From Lachnospiraceae bacterium (GTDB lineage Bacteria > Bacillota > Clostridia > Lachnospirales > Lachnospiraceae), in contig JAFQUB010000010.1 of assembly GCA_017408735.1 (NCBI GenBank), positions 1 to 64,000 of the forward strand: a DNA stretch of 64,000 nt. The letters are read 5' to 3'. The notes beneath the pieces are model-generated. The model had not been told where the DNA came from and searched no databases. It was given only the letters and a program-made list of their open reading frames with translations. Positions 57,152 to 64,000 of this stretch are shown here, one piece after another. Position numbers and translations under genes: made by a program. Numbering within the stretch: position 1 is the first letter of the stretch; each line of letters opens with the position of its first letter.

Positions 57152-58264
57152 ATGATGAAAAAGAAAAACAAAGGTTTCATTATTGCAGGTAGTGTCATAT
57201 TGGTTCTTGTATTAATGATTGTTTTAATTCCCAAGATTTTATTTACGGATTATGAAGGGCTTCCAACATCAGGTGATTACGCGGTGAAGACGGTGTCAGC
57301 GATTACCATAGATGAAAGCCGATTAGAAAGTTTTGAAGCAGATGGTTCCAATAGGGAAGTGCCGGTGTATTTTTATTATCCGGATACAGAAGGAAAAAAA
57401 GAGAAGAGTTTTCCACTTGTAATCTTTTCCCATGGAGCATTCGGATATTATCAGAGCAATACCTCCACTTATATGGAACTTGCAAGCAATGGTTATATAG
57501 TTGTTAGTCTGGATCATCCGTACCATTCATTTTTTACTATGGATACGGAAGGTAAGACGGTTACAGTAAATCCGGAATTTTTGCAGCAAGTGATGAAGGT
57601 CAATGAAGAAAGTGTTTCGGAAAAAGAAGTGATTGAGTTATCCCATACATGGTTGGATACACGAGTTGCTGACATTAATTTTGTTTTGAATAGTGTAAAG
57701 GAAGCAAAAGAAACTCAAACTTTAAAAGATGAAGCATGGTATGTTTCAGATAATGAAACAGAAATGGAAATTCTTGAGATATTATCTATGCTAAATACGG
57801 AGGAAATTGGTGTCATGGGACATTCTCTCGGTGGGGCAGCCAGTGTGACTATAGGAAGAACGAGAGATGACATTGATGCGGTTATTGATCTTGACGGAAC
57901 AATGCTTGGTGAAGAACTTGATTATGAAAATGGCGTGTATGAATACTATGAGGAAAATTATCCGGTGCCATTGCTTTCGCTTAACAGTCAGGCACATCAG
58001 GAATTGAGTGATGAAGCTAACCTTCTCTATGTAAACAATGTGGTACTTGAAAATGCGATGGACGGACAGTATACGTATTTTGAGGGAAGCGGACATATGA
58101 ATTTTACGGATTTGCCTTTGTTTTCACCAGTCCTTGCCTCTCTTTTGGGGGTGGGTGAAGTGGATGCAACAGAATGCATTACTACCATGAACGGAGTTAT
58201 TCTTGATTACTTTAATTGTTATTTGAAGGATGAAGGAACGGTAGTAATAAAAGAATGTTATTAG
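57152..58264 (+). CDS. Membrane-anchored alpha/beta hydrolase (PAF-acetylhydrolase-like)
   Basis: A 370-residue hydrolase starting at MMKKKNKG with aaagga nine bases upstream. One N-terminal membrane helix (FIIAGSVILVLVLMIVLIPKILF) would anchor it outside. The oxyanion region is VIFSHGAFGYYQS, the nucleophile elbow GVMGHSLGGAAS, acid DLDGTMLGE, and His in GSGHMNFTDLPLFSP, the last typical of the platelet-activating-factor acetylhydrolase group. Likely an extracytoplasmic esterase or lipase; substrate unknown. Tandem copies of ATGCATCTTG lie upstream at 57052-57082. Confidence 0.83.
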   Translation: MMKKKNKGFIIAGSVILVLVLMIVLIPKILFTDYEGLPTSGDYAVKTVSAITIDESRLESFEADGSNREVPVYFYYPDTEGKKEKSFPLVIFSHGAFGYYQSNTSTYMELASNGYIVVSLDHPYHSFFTMDTEGKTVTVNPEFLQQVMKVNEESVSEKEVIELSHTWLDTRVADINFVLNSVKEAKETQTLKDEAWYVSDNETEMEILEILSMLNTEEIGVMGHSLGGAASVTIGRTRDDIDAVIDLDGTMLGEELDYENGVYEYYEENYPVPLLSLNSQAHQELSDEANLLYVNNVVLENAMDGQYTYFEGSGHMNFTDLPLFSPVLASLLGVGEVDATECITTMNGVILDYFNCYLKDEGTVVIKECY

Positions 58265-58316
58265 AGAATCGTGGTTCGAAGAACTCTGATTTATTTATTA
58301 TGAAGTGGAGTAACGA

Positions 58317-58763
58317 ATGGAGCTTAAATTACTTAGAATAGCGAAAGAGCAGACGGAACAGATAGAAATCCGCTGTCATGAAATAACAGAAGAAGTACGG
58401 GAAATAGTTGCCTTTGTCAAAACCAGACAGGGGCAACTAACCGGCGTGCAGGAAGGAAAACAATATGAAGTACCGGTTCTGGATATCCTTTATATTGAAG
58501 CGGTGGACAATAAAGTTTTTCTTTATACGAAGAAACAAGTATATGAAACGAAACAGAGATTATATGAATTAGAAGAACTTCTGAGGGAAAAATATTTTCT
58601 TCGGGTATCCAAGTCGCTTCTTTTGAATCTGATGAAAGTGCAATCGATTAAACCGGCTTTAAACGGTCGGTTTATGGCTGTTTTACAGAGTGGCGAAGAA
58701 ATTATTATTTCCAGAAAATATGTGCCGGAATTGAAAAAAGCATTGAAGGGTGGTGTTTCCTAA
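58317..58763 (+). CDS. LytTR-domain DNA-binding regulator
   Basis: A 148-residue protein whose second half (about residues 40-148) is a LytTR domain: VPVLDILYIEAVDNKVFLYTKKQVYETKQRLYELEELL, YFLRVSKSLLLNLMKVQSI, NGRFMAVLQSGEEIIISRKYVPELKKAL. It has no receiver domain. Its stop overlaps the start of the DUF3021 gene, the standard LytTR-DUF3021 pair that forms a small regulatory system in Firmicutes. Confidence 0.92.
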   Translation: MELKLLRIAKEQTEQIEIRCHEITEEVREIVAFVKTRQGQLTGVQEGKQYEVPVLDILYIEAVDNKVFLYTKKQVYETKQRLYELEELLREKYFLRVSKSLLLNLMKVQSIKPALNGRFMAVLQSGEEIIISRKYVPELKKALKGGVS

Positions 58764-59203
58764 TGCATGGAAAAGAGTTTGTTATAGATTTTATCAGAAC
58801 GTATTTTTCGGTAGTAGCATTGATTAATGTGGCTATATTAATTATGGGATTGCAGATTGCACCGGATAGCAGATTTGGTTATGATGCTTTTGCGGCACCC
58901 TTAATTTATGGGGCAGCGGGAACTTTGCCTAATATCGTGATGTATTCCAAACGGGAGTTGAAGGTAAAGGAACTTCTGTTCCGGAAGATAGTACAGTTTA
59001 TATTGATTGAAGTTGTTGTATTATTTGTTGCATTTTACAATCAGAACGATGTAGTGAAGCAACCGAAAATCATCATTCCTGTAGCAATCAGTATTTTTGT
59101 TGTATATGTTATTACCAGTTTAATTGACTGGATTCAAAATTCTATTTCTGCCAAGCAGATGACGGCAGAGTTGATGAAGTTTCAGGAGAGTGCCAGAGGT
59201 TGA
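58763..59203 (+). CDS. DUF3021 family membrane protein
   Basis: A 146-residue protein with four hydrophobic segments and a cytoplasmic helix at the end. It matches the DUF3021 layout (GYDAFAAPLIYGAAGTLPNIVMYSKRELKVKELLFRKIVQFILIE). It probably restrains or signals to the LytTR protein encoded just before it. Confidence 0.88.
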   Translation: MHGKEFVIDFIRTYFSVVALINVAILIMGLQIAPDSRFGYDAFAAPLIYGAAGTLPNIVMYSKRELKVKELLFRKIVQFILIEVVVLFVAFYNQNDVVKQPKIIIPVAISIFVVYVITSLIDWIQNSISAKQMTAELMKFQESARG

Positions 59204-59230
59204 TGATTCAGAGCAGTTTAGAAAATAGGG

Positions 59231-60238
59231 ATGAAGATGATAGACAATAAAGGATTTATGAGTACATGCAAATTGTGTCCTCGCAGATGTGGTATTGATA
59301 GGAATAGTGGTGAAAAGGGAATCTGCGGGCAGACTTCTAAAGTAAAAGTTGCCAGAGCAGCTCTACATATGTGGGAGGAGCCTTGCATTTCCGGTAGCAA
59401 AGGGTCTGGAACCGTGTTTTTTTCTGGTTGTGCACTTCATTGTGTTTTTTGTCAGAATCATAACATAGCCAATGGAGAGGTCGGGAAGGAAATTACTATA
59501 GAAAGGCTGGCAGAAATTTTCTTAGAACTGCAGGAAAAAGGGGCAAATAATATAAATCTGGTTACAGCGGGGCAATTCGTACCACAAATCGTAGAAGCGT
59601 TAAAGAAAGCCAAAGAGAATGGTTTACATTTACCGGTAGTATATAATACAAGCTCCTATGAAAATGTGGAAACATTGAAGCTTCTGGAGGGATATGTGGA
59701 TATTTATCTCCCTGATTTAAAATATGTGGATAGCGAGTTAAGTCAAAGGTATTCCCACGCACCGGACTATTTTCAACGAGCGAAAGAAGCTATTGAAGAA
59801 ATGGTAAGGCAAACAGGGAAAATGGAGTTTGCGTTGGAATCCGTTGGAGCAGAGAGCGGAGTTGTAGAAGGTGATGGGCGAAGAAAAATTGGAATCGAAG
59901 AATACCAAGCCCGCAGTGAGCAAGGGGAAGAACTGGTGATGATTAGGGGCGTGATTGTACGTCATTTGCTATTGCCGGGGTGCGTGGAAGATTCCAAGAA
60001 AGTGTTGAAGTATTTGCTGGAGCAGTATGGAAATCGGATATTTATCAGCATTATGAATCAGTATACTCCGCTCCCTCATGTGGCTTCTTATCCTGAGTTG
60101 AACCGAAAGGTTACTATAGAAGAATATGAAGAAGTAGTGGATTATGCTGTAGAACTGGGAATAGAGAATGGATTTATTCAGGAGGGCGAAGCAGCGGAAG
60201 AAAGCTTTATTCCGGAATTTGATGAGCGTGGGGTTTAA
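59231..60238 (+). CDS. Radical SAM protein, PflX-like (COG1313)
   Basis: A 335-residue iron-sulfur protein. An N-terminal cysteine cluster (CKLCPRRCGIDR, then GICG) precedes the radical SAM motif GCALHCVFCQN (CxxxCxxC), then EITIERLAEIFLELQEKGANNINLVT and a TIM-barrel half with DIYLPDLKY. The GVIVRHLLLPGC motif is typical of the PflX group, which resembles pyruvate formate-lyase activating enzymes. An extra stretch of about 30 residues (SVGAESGVVEGDGRRKIG...) interrupts the usual segment before GVIVRHL. The substrate protein is not known. Confidence 0.88.
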   Translation: MKMIDNKGFMSTCKLCPRRCGIDRNSGEKGICGQTSKVKVARAALHMWEEPCISGSKGSGTVFFSGCALHCVFCQNHNIANGEVGKEITIERLAEIFLELQEKGANNINLVTAGQFVPQIVEALKKAKENGLHLPVVYNTSSYENVETLKLLEGYVDIYLPDLKYVDSELSQRYSHAPDYFQRAKEAIEEMVRQTGKMEFALESVGAESGVVEGDGRRKIGIEEYQARSEQGEELVMIRGVIVRHLLLPGCVEDSKKVLKYLLEQYGNRIFISIMNQYTPLPHVASYPELNRKVTIEEYEEVVDYAVELGIENGFIQEGEAAEESFIPEFDERGV

Positions 60239-60262
60239 GATGCATATTTGAGTTTTGGTTAG

Positions 60263-60291
60263 TTGACAGTATTATGTGCATTATTTATAAT
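60263..60291 (+). promoter_or_regulatory. Consensus promoter of the small toxin-like gene
   Basis: TTGACA (60263-60268), 17 bases, TATAAT (60286-60291): perfect sigma-A consensus. The start would be near 60298, leaving a structured leader of about 130 bases. Confidence 0.88.
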
Positions 60292-60429
60292 ACTATATAC
60301 AAGCAGTACCCAACATTTTTATTTTGGCTAGATAGAGATGGTTAGGCGGTTTGAGTCACGTCTAAATGGTGACATTTAGTTTATATAGAAATCCTTTCAA
60401 GGAAATATCGAAGAAAGGAGATTATATAA

Positions 60430-60516
60430 GTGATAGATTTTGTCGTTGGAATTTTAGGCAGAATTGTAAGTAGCTTATTTGCTACATACATAGTACGCAT
60501 TATAGATAAATTTTAG
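60430..60516 (+). CDS. 28-residue hydrophobic peptide, candidate type I toxin (Fst/TxpA-like)
   Basis: A GTG-started peptide with ribosome site aaaggag nine bases upstream. It has a short acidic start, a single hydrophobic helix (FVVGILGRIVSSLFATYIV), and a charged end RIIDKF. Size, helix and charged tail fit small membrane toxins of type I systems. It has a perfect promoter, a long leader with a hairpin TTAGGCG / CGTCTAA (60342-60365), and a convergent antisense promoter downstream. I do not know this exact sequence. Inhibition of growth is predicted by analogy only. Confidence 0.65.
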   Translation: MIDFVVGILGRIVSSLFATYIVRIIDKF

Positions 60517-60558
60517 CACAAAAATAACCGCCCTCAGTCATAAGCGGTCATTTTTGTG
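60517..60558. terminator. Bidirectional terminator shared by toxin mRNA and antisense RNA
   Basis: Arms CACAAAAATaACCGC (60517-60531) and GCGGTcATTTTTGTG (60544-60558) pair with one mismatch, giving T runs on both strands. It directly follows the peptide stop codon. Confidence 0.85.
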
Positions 60559-60632
60559 TTAGTAATTAAATTTATTAGCCATTAACCCTTATTATGGCTC
60601 AACCGTCTAATGGGTATCTGCTTGTTTTTTAC
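60517..60632 (-). ncRNA. Candidate antisense antitoxin RNA
   Basis: A minus-strand promoter TTGAAA-N17-TATAAT (60639-60667) would start an RNA near 60632 running into the shared terminator, about 115 nt. Its 5' part is complementary to the segment at 60594-60615 (GGCTCAACCGTCTAATGGGT), which is repeated in degenerate form in the toxin leader at 60352-60370. This is the repeat-based pairing layout of Fst-type systems. Confidence 0.6.
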
Positions 60633-60638
60633 GTTCTA

Positions 60639-60667
60639 ATTATACTTTAAATACTTTAGAGTTTCAA
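60639..60667 (-). promoter_or_regulatory. Promoter of the antisense RNA
   Basis: On the minus strand TTGAAA (60662-60667), 17 bases, TATAAT (60639-60644). No minus-strand gene lies ahead that would otherwise need it. Confidence 0.75.
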
Positions 60668-60707
60668 GAGGAAAATAAAAATATGGGATTGTATGCGGTG
60701 TCAGTAC

Positions 60708-60778
60708 GCCCCCAATAGATAAAGAAGCTTTCAGAGCAGACACAAACAGCTCTGAAAGCTTCTTTATCTATTGGGGGC
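60708..60778. repeat. Perfect 30-bp inverted repeat
   Basis: The arms 60708-60737 and 60749-60778 are exact reverse complements (starting GCCCCCAATAGATAAAG) around an 11-base loop AGACACAAACA. No T run follows. It lies between the toxin-like locus and the PadR promoter. Confidence 0.9.
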
Positions 60779-60822
60779 TGTGCTTGGCAACGGCATAAAC
60801 CCATTATTTTTAAAATAGGGAC

Positions 60823-60878
60823 TTGAAGTATATATCGCGGTGTGATATAGTGAACATAACATATATCACACTACGATA
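60823..60878 (+). promoter_or_regulatory. padR promoter with overlapping PadR operator
   Basis: TTGAAG (60823-60828), 17 bases, TATAGT (60846-60851). A large inverted repeat spans it: TATCG-cg-GTGTGATATA (60833-60849) and TATATCACAC-ta-CGATA (60862-60878), 15 of 17 pairs, covering the -10. PadR proteins bind such repeats, so autorepression is likely. Confidence 0.75.
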
Positions 60879-60909
60879 CATTGTGATGCGATAATGGAGG
60901 TGAGGTAAC

Positions 60910-61233
60910 GTGGAGGAAAAGATTAAACGGGTGTATATTCCTATGACGGAAACGGGTTTTTATATTTTGTTTTGTCTGCGGGAGGAAATGCATGGGTACA
61001 ACATTATACAGAAAGTAAAACAGATGACTGGCGGTGAAATTGTCATTGGGGCTGGCACCATGTATGGGAGTCTTTCTAAGATGGAGAAGGATGGATTGAT
61101 TCAGTTTGTCAGGGAAGAAGAAAAAAGGAAGCTGTATAAGATTACAGAGTTAGGAACAGAAATTTTAAATATTGAGCTAAAGCGAATTGAACGGTTATAT
61201 AAGAATAGCAAAGGAGAAATGGCTGATGAATAA
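60910..61233 (+). CDS. PadR-family transcriptional regulator
   Basis: A 107-residue winged-helix repressor starting at GTG after ggaggtgaggtaac. The PadR core is visible: FYILFCLREEMHGYNIIQKV, GAGTMYGSLSKMEKDGLIQFVREEEKRKLYKITELG. The C-terminal helix mediates dimerisation. The gene overlaps a DUF2812 gene by eight bases, a common pair in Firmicutes in which PadR represses both. Confidence 0.93.
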   Translation: MEEKIKRVYIPMTETGFYILFCLREEMHGYNIIQKVKQMTGGEIVIGAGTMYGSLSKMEKDGLIQFVREEEKRKLYKITELGTEILNIELKRIERLYKNSKGEMADE

Positions 61234-61810
61234 AAATGAGGTAAAAAGAGTATTTCGCATGTTTACCATTGCTGATTATGATAAGGAAGAAGAATTTTTG
61301 CGAGAACAGCATAAGGCTGGATTTAAGTTTGTAAGATTTCAGTTTCCGGGTTTCTATTATTTTGAAGCATGTGAACCGGAAGATGTGGTTTATCAGTTGG
61401 ATTTTAATGATAATATAAGAAAGCAAGATAAAGCAGATTATCTTCAGTTATATAAGGATACTGGCTGGGAGTATATGTTTGACGTGTTTGAATGGAGTTA
61501 TTTTAGAAAATCAGCTTCTTTAGAGGAGGAAGAGCCAACAATTTTTACGGATAAGGAATCAAAAATTGAACTGATAAATAGAGTATTTAAAAGAAGAATG
61601 TTGCCAATTATCATAGCATTTTTCTGTTGCATCATACCGGAAATTATCTATATGAGTCACCAATGGACGAAAGATGGTTCTGATAAAATGCATGCACTTG
61701 CATTTTTGGTAGTTTATGTAATTCTTTTTCTGATATATTTAGGAATATTTATTCATTGTGGAGGTGGATTACATCGCTTGAAAAAAGATTATGAAAATGG
61801 ATTAAAATAG
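61226..61810 (+). CDS. DUF2812 family membrane protein
   Basis: A 194-residue protein; the ATG of MNKNEVKRVF is chosen for the aaaggag nine bases upstream. The DUF2812 domain (FREQHKAGFKFVRFQFPGFYYFEACEPEDVVYQLDFN, DTGWEYMFDVFEWSYFRK) fills residues 10-110, and two membrane helices follow. It is the usual partner of PadR; function not established. Confidence 0.88.
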   Translation: MNKNEVKRVFRMFTIADYDKEEEFLREQHKAGFKFVRFQFPGFYYFEACEPEDVVYQLDFNDNIRKQDKADYLQLYKDTGWEYMFDVFEWSYFRKSASLEEEEPTIFTDKESKIELINRVFKRRMLPIIIAFFCCIIPEIIYMSHQWTKDGSDKMHALAFLVVYVILFLIYLGIFIHCGGGLHRLKKDYENGLK

Positions 61811-61927
61811 ACAAAAAGCTTTTAATATTTGGCAAAAATGGCTTTTTCATGTGGAATTTGTATAGATTTTGCAAAGGGGGAAAAATCTGCTTGCATTTTC
61901 CCGAAAGCTCCATTAATATAATAGGTA

Positions 61928-62045
61928 GATACACGACTGGCGGAAACAGAAAGACTGTGTAGGATTACCTACAGGGAGTGTATTAAGAGTAGAAAAGCCG
62001 ACCGCCTGGGCAGCATGGTAAAGGTGCGTCCAGGCGGTTTTTTTA
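61928..62045 (+). ncRNA. ZTP (pfl) riboswitch with terminator
   Basis: The first conserved part, CGACTGGCGGAA, lies at 61934-61945, and the second, GCCGACCGCCTGGGC, at 61997-62011, as in the pfl RNA class that senses ZTP/ZMP. The terminator stem ACCGCCTGG (62001-62009) / CCAGGCGGT (62030-62038) with six T shares its left arm with the aptamer, so ligand binding should prevent termination. A TATAAT at 61917-61922 may be the promoter -10. It lies directly upstream of the two last steps of purine synthesis. Confidence 0.9.
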
Positions 62046-62124
62046 CGCGAGTACCGCGATAATACGGGAAACTGGATGGCTTTTTATTGTTACACACGAA
62101 AATCATAAATTTGGAGGTAAGAAG

Positions 62125-62838
62125 ATGAAAATGTTATCACTGGAACAGGAATTGAAAGGCAATGAATACCCGGGACGTGGAATTGTAATTGGTAAGTCAG
62201 AAGACGGAACCAAAGCAGTTACTGCATATTTTATCATGGGAAGAAGCTCAAACAGCAGAAACCGTGTGTTTGTAGAAGAAGGACAGGGTATCAGAACAGA
62301 AGCTTTTGATCCATCAAAATTAGAAGATCCAAGTCTTATCATTTATGCACCTGTAAGAGTTCTGGGAAACAGAACCATCGTAACAAATGGTGACCAGACA
62401 GACACAATTTATGATGGAATGGACAAAGAACTTACTTTTGAACAGTCTTTAAGATGCCGTGAATTTGAACCGGATGCTCCAAACTACACACCTAGAATTT
62501 CCGGTGTAATGCATGTGGAAGGCGGAAAGTATGATTTTGCTATGTCTATTTTAAAGAGCAACAACGGAAATCCGGACTGCTGCGACCGTTATACATACAC
62601 ATACGACAATCCGGTAGCAGGAGAAGGACGTTTCATTCATACTTATATGCATGACGGAAATCCACTTCCAAGCTTTGAAGGAGAACCAAAATTAGTAGGA
62701 ATTTCTAACGATATTGATGAATTTACTAACATGGTATGGACAAGCTTAAACGAAGAAAACAAAGTATCCTTGTTTGTAAGATTTATTGATATTGCAACAG
62801 GAAACTACGAAACAAGAATCATCAACAAGAACAAATAG
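62125..62838 (+). CDS. IMP cyclohydrolase (PurO-like)
   Basis: A 237-residue enzyme that closes the purine ring of FAICAR to IMP. The sequence YPGRGIVIGKSEDGTKAVTAYFIMGRSSNSRNRVF matches the stand-alone IMP cyclohydrolase family related to archaeal PurO, rather than the N-terminal part of bifunctional PurH. It is followed 13 bases later by an AICAR transformylase gene, so the two halves of the usual PurH reaction are on separate proteins. Both are under the ZTP riboswitch. Confidence 0.87.
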   Translation: MKMLSLEQELKGNEYPGRGIVIGKSEDGTKAVTAYFIMGRSSNSRNRVFVEEGQGIRTEAFDPSKLEDPSLIIYAPVRVLGNRTIVTNGDQTDTIYDGMDKELTFEQSLRCREFEPDAPNYTPRISGVMHVEGGKYDFAMSILKSNNGNPDCCDRYTYTYDNPVAGEGRFIHTYMHDGNPLPSFEGEPKLVGISNDIDEFTNMVWTSLNEENKVSLFVRFIDIATGNYETRIINKNK

Positions 62839-62851
62839 GAGGAGTAAACAC

Positions 62852-64000
62852 ATGAACGAAATTCAGTTAAAATACGGTTGTAACCCAAATCAGAAACCAT
62901 CCAGAATTTACATGGAAGACGGAAGCGATTTACCGGTAAAGGTATTAAACGGTAAACCGGGATACATCAACTTCTTAGATGCTTTCAATGGTTGGCAGTT
63001 AGTAAAAGAATTAAAAGAAGCAACAGGACTTCCTGCTGCAACTTCTTTCAAGCACGTTTCACCGGCAGGTGCTGCAGTAGGTCTTCCATTGGATGACACT
63101 TTAGCAAAAATCTACTGGGTAGATGATTTGGGAGAATTATCTCCATTAGCATGTGCTTATGCAAGAGCCAGAGGTGCAGACAGAATGTCTTCTTTCGGTG
63201 ATTTCATCGCTTTATCTGACGTGTGTGATGCTGATACAGCAAGATTAATCAAAAGAGAAGTTTCTGACGGTGTAATTGCTCCTGGATATACAGAAGAAGC
63301 TATGGAATTATTAATGGCAAAGAAAAAAGGAAACTACAACATTATTCAGATTGACCCTGCTTATGTTCCTGCGGAATTAGAAAGAAAACAGGTATACGGA
63401 ATCACTTTCGAACAGGGAAGAAACGAATTAGATATCAATGCAGAATTATTATCTAATGTAGTTACCAAGAACAAAAACATTCCGGAAGAAGCAATCATCG
63501 ACATGAAGATTGCATTAATCACTTTAAAATATACACAGTCCAACTCTGTATGTTATGTAAAAGGCGGACAGGCAATCGGTATCGGTGCAGGACAGCAGTC
63601 CAGAGTACATTGTACAAGACTTGCAGGTCAGAAAGCAGATAACTGGTATCTTCGTCAGGCACCACAGGTATTAAACCTTGAATTTGTAGATTCTTTAGGA
63701 CGTGCAGACAGAGATAATACAATTGATGTGTTCATTGGAGATGAATATGAAGATGTACTTCGCGAAGGTGAATGGCAGAAACGCTTTAAAGTAAAACCTG
63801 CAGTATTCACAAGAGAAGAGAAGAGAGCATGGTTAGATGGAAATAAAGACGTAACACTTGGTTCCGATGCATTCTTCCCATTCTCAGACAATATTGAAAG
63901 AGCTTACAAGAGTGGTGTAAAATACATCGCACAGCCAGGCGGTTCTGTAAGAGATGACCTTGTTATCGAATGTGCAGATAAATACGATATGGCAATGGCA
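62852..64000 (+). CDS. AICAR transformylase (phosphoribosylaminoimidazolecarboxamide formyltransferase), partial
   Basis: At least 383 residues, open at the right edge. It starts MNEIQLKYGCNPNQKPSRIY after aggagg. PurH-type transformylase motifs include ATSFKHVSPAGAAVG, CAYARARGADRMSSFGDFIAL, LKYTQSNSVCYVKGGQAIGIGAGQQSRVHCTRLAG and DAFFPFSDNIERAYKSGVKYIAQPGGSVRDD. It formylates AICAR using 10-formyl-tetrahydrofolate. It lacks the fused cyclohydrolase domain, supplied by the upstream gene. Confidence 0.92.
   Translation, partial: MNEIQLKYGCNPNQKPSRIYMEDGSDLPVKVLNGKPGYINFLDAFNGWQLVKELKEATGLPAATSFKHVSPAGAAVGLPLDDTLAKIYWVDDLGELSPLACAYARARGADRMSSFGDFIALSDVCDADTARLIKREVSDGVIAPGYTEEAMELLMAKKKGNYNIIQIDPAYVPAELERKQVYGITFEQGRNELDINAELLSNVVTKNKNIPEEAIIDMKIALITLKYTQSNSVCYVKGGQAIGIGAGQQSRVHCTRLAGQKADNWYLRQAPQVLNLEFVDSLGRADRDNTIDVFIGDEYEDVLREGEWQKRFKVKPAVFTREEKRAWLDGNKDVTLGSDAFFPFSDNIERAYKSGVKYIAQPGGSVRDDLVIECADKYDMAMA

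Overview
The window looks like chromosome from a low-GC, spore-forming anaerobic Firmicute of the class Clostridia, most like a member of the Lachnospiraceae. The clues are the low-GC Firmicute order of ribosomal and RNA polymerase genes, dipicolinate synthase genes (sporulation), a BioY biotin importer, a ZTP riboswitch over a split purine pathway end, and several small families common in gut Lachnospiraceae (DUF951, DUF4037, DUF4125, LytTR-DUF3021, PadR-DUF2812). Assignment is from family recognition by eye; no search was run.

Layout. 0-5 kb: tail of an Rpn-like gene, a small protein, an XRE regulator, a Y-family polymerase, initiator tRNA-Met, a sirtuin, then rpsF-ssb-rpsR. 5-12 kb: a sodium/alanine symporter, a lipoprotein, an esterase, a three-gene ABC-2 exporter and a lipoprotein amidase. 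12-16 kb (minus strand): asnB and dpaAB, the latter behind a sigma-K-like promoter. 16-21 kb: TPR protein, DUF4037, DUF4125, dGTPase and a glycosyltransferase. 21-22.5 kb: an orphan FliD-like gene. 22.6-45 kb: the large translation and transcription block rpmG-secE-nusG-rplKA-rplJL, then a roughly 6 kb insertion, then rpoB-rpoC, a small zinc-ribbon protein, rpsL-rpsG-fusA-tuf. 45-50 kb: a five-gene ABC exporter with its own LiaSR/NarL-type two-component system. 50-60 kb: a hybrid histidine kinase, bioY, a LacI-sensor diguanylate cyclase, a membrane-anchored XRE protein, a hydrolase, LytTR-DUF3021 and a radical SAM protein. 60-64 kb: a candidate type I toxin-antitoxin locus, a 30-bp perfect hairpin, PadR-DUF2812, and a ZTP riboswitch controlling IMP cyclohydrolase and AICAR transformylase (cut by the window end).

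Most unusual parts. (1) The rplL-rpoB junction, normally tight, holds a secreted-protease island: a frameshifted exported protein, a small lipoprotein-like subtilase, a small membrane protein, a large subtilase whose start lies out of frame behind an A AAA AAG slip site next to a stop codon, and a second paralogous small membrane protein. The protease plus small membrane protein pair therefore occurs twice. A roughly 470-nt imperfect palindrome closes the island just before the rpoB promoter. (2) At 60.26-60.67 kb a 28-residue hydrophobic peptide under a perfect consensus promoter faces a convergent antisense promoter across a shared bidirectional terminator, the layout of Fst/TxpA-type toxin-antitoxin systems. 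(3) Several operons start from promoters nested inside the terminator of the preceding gene.
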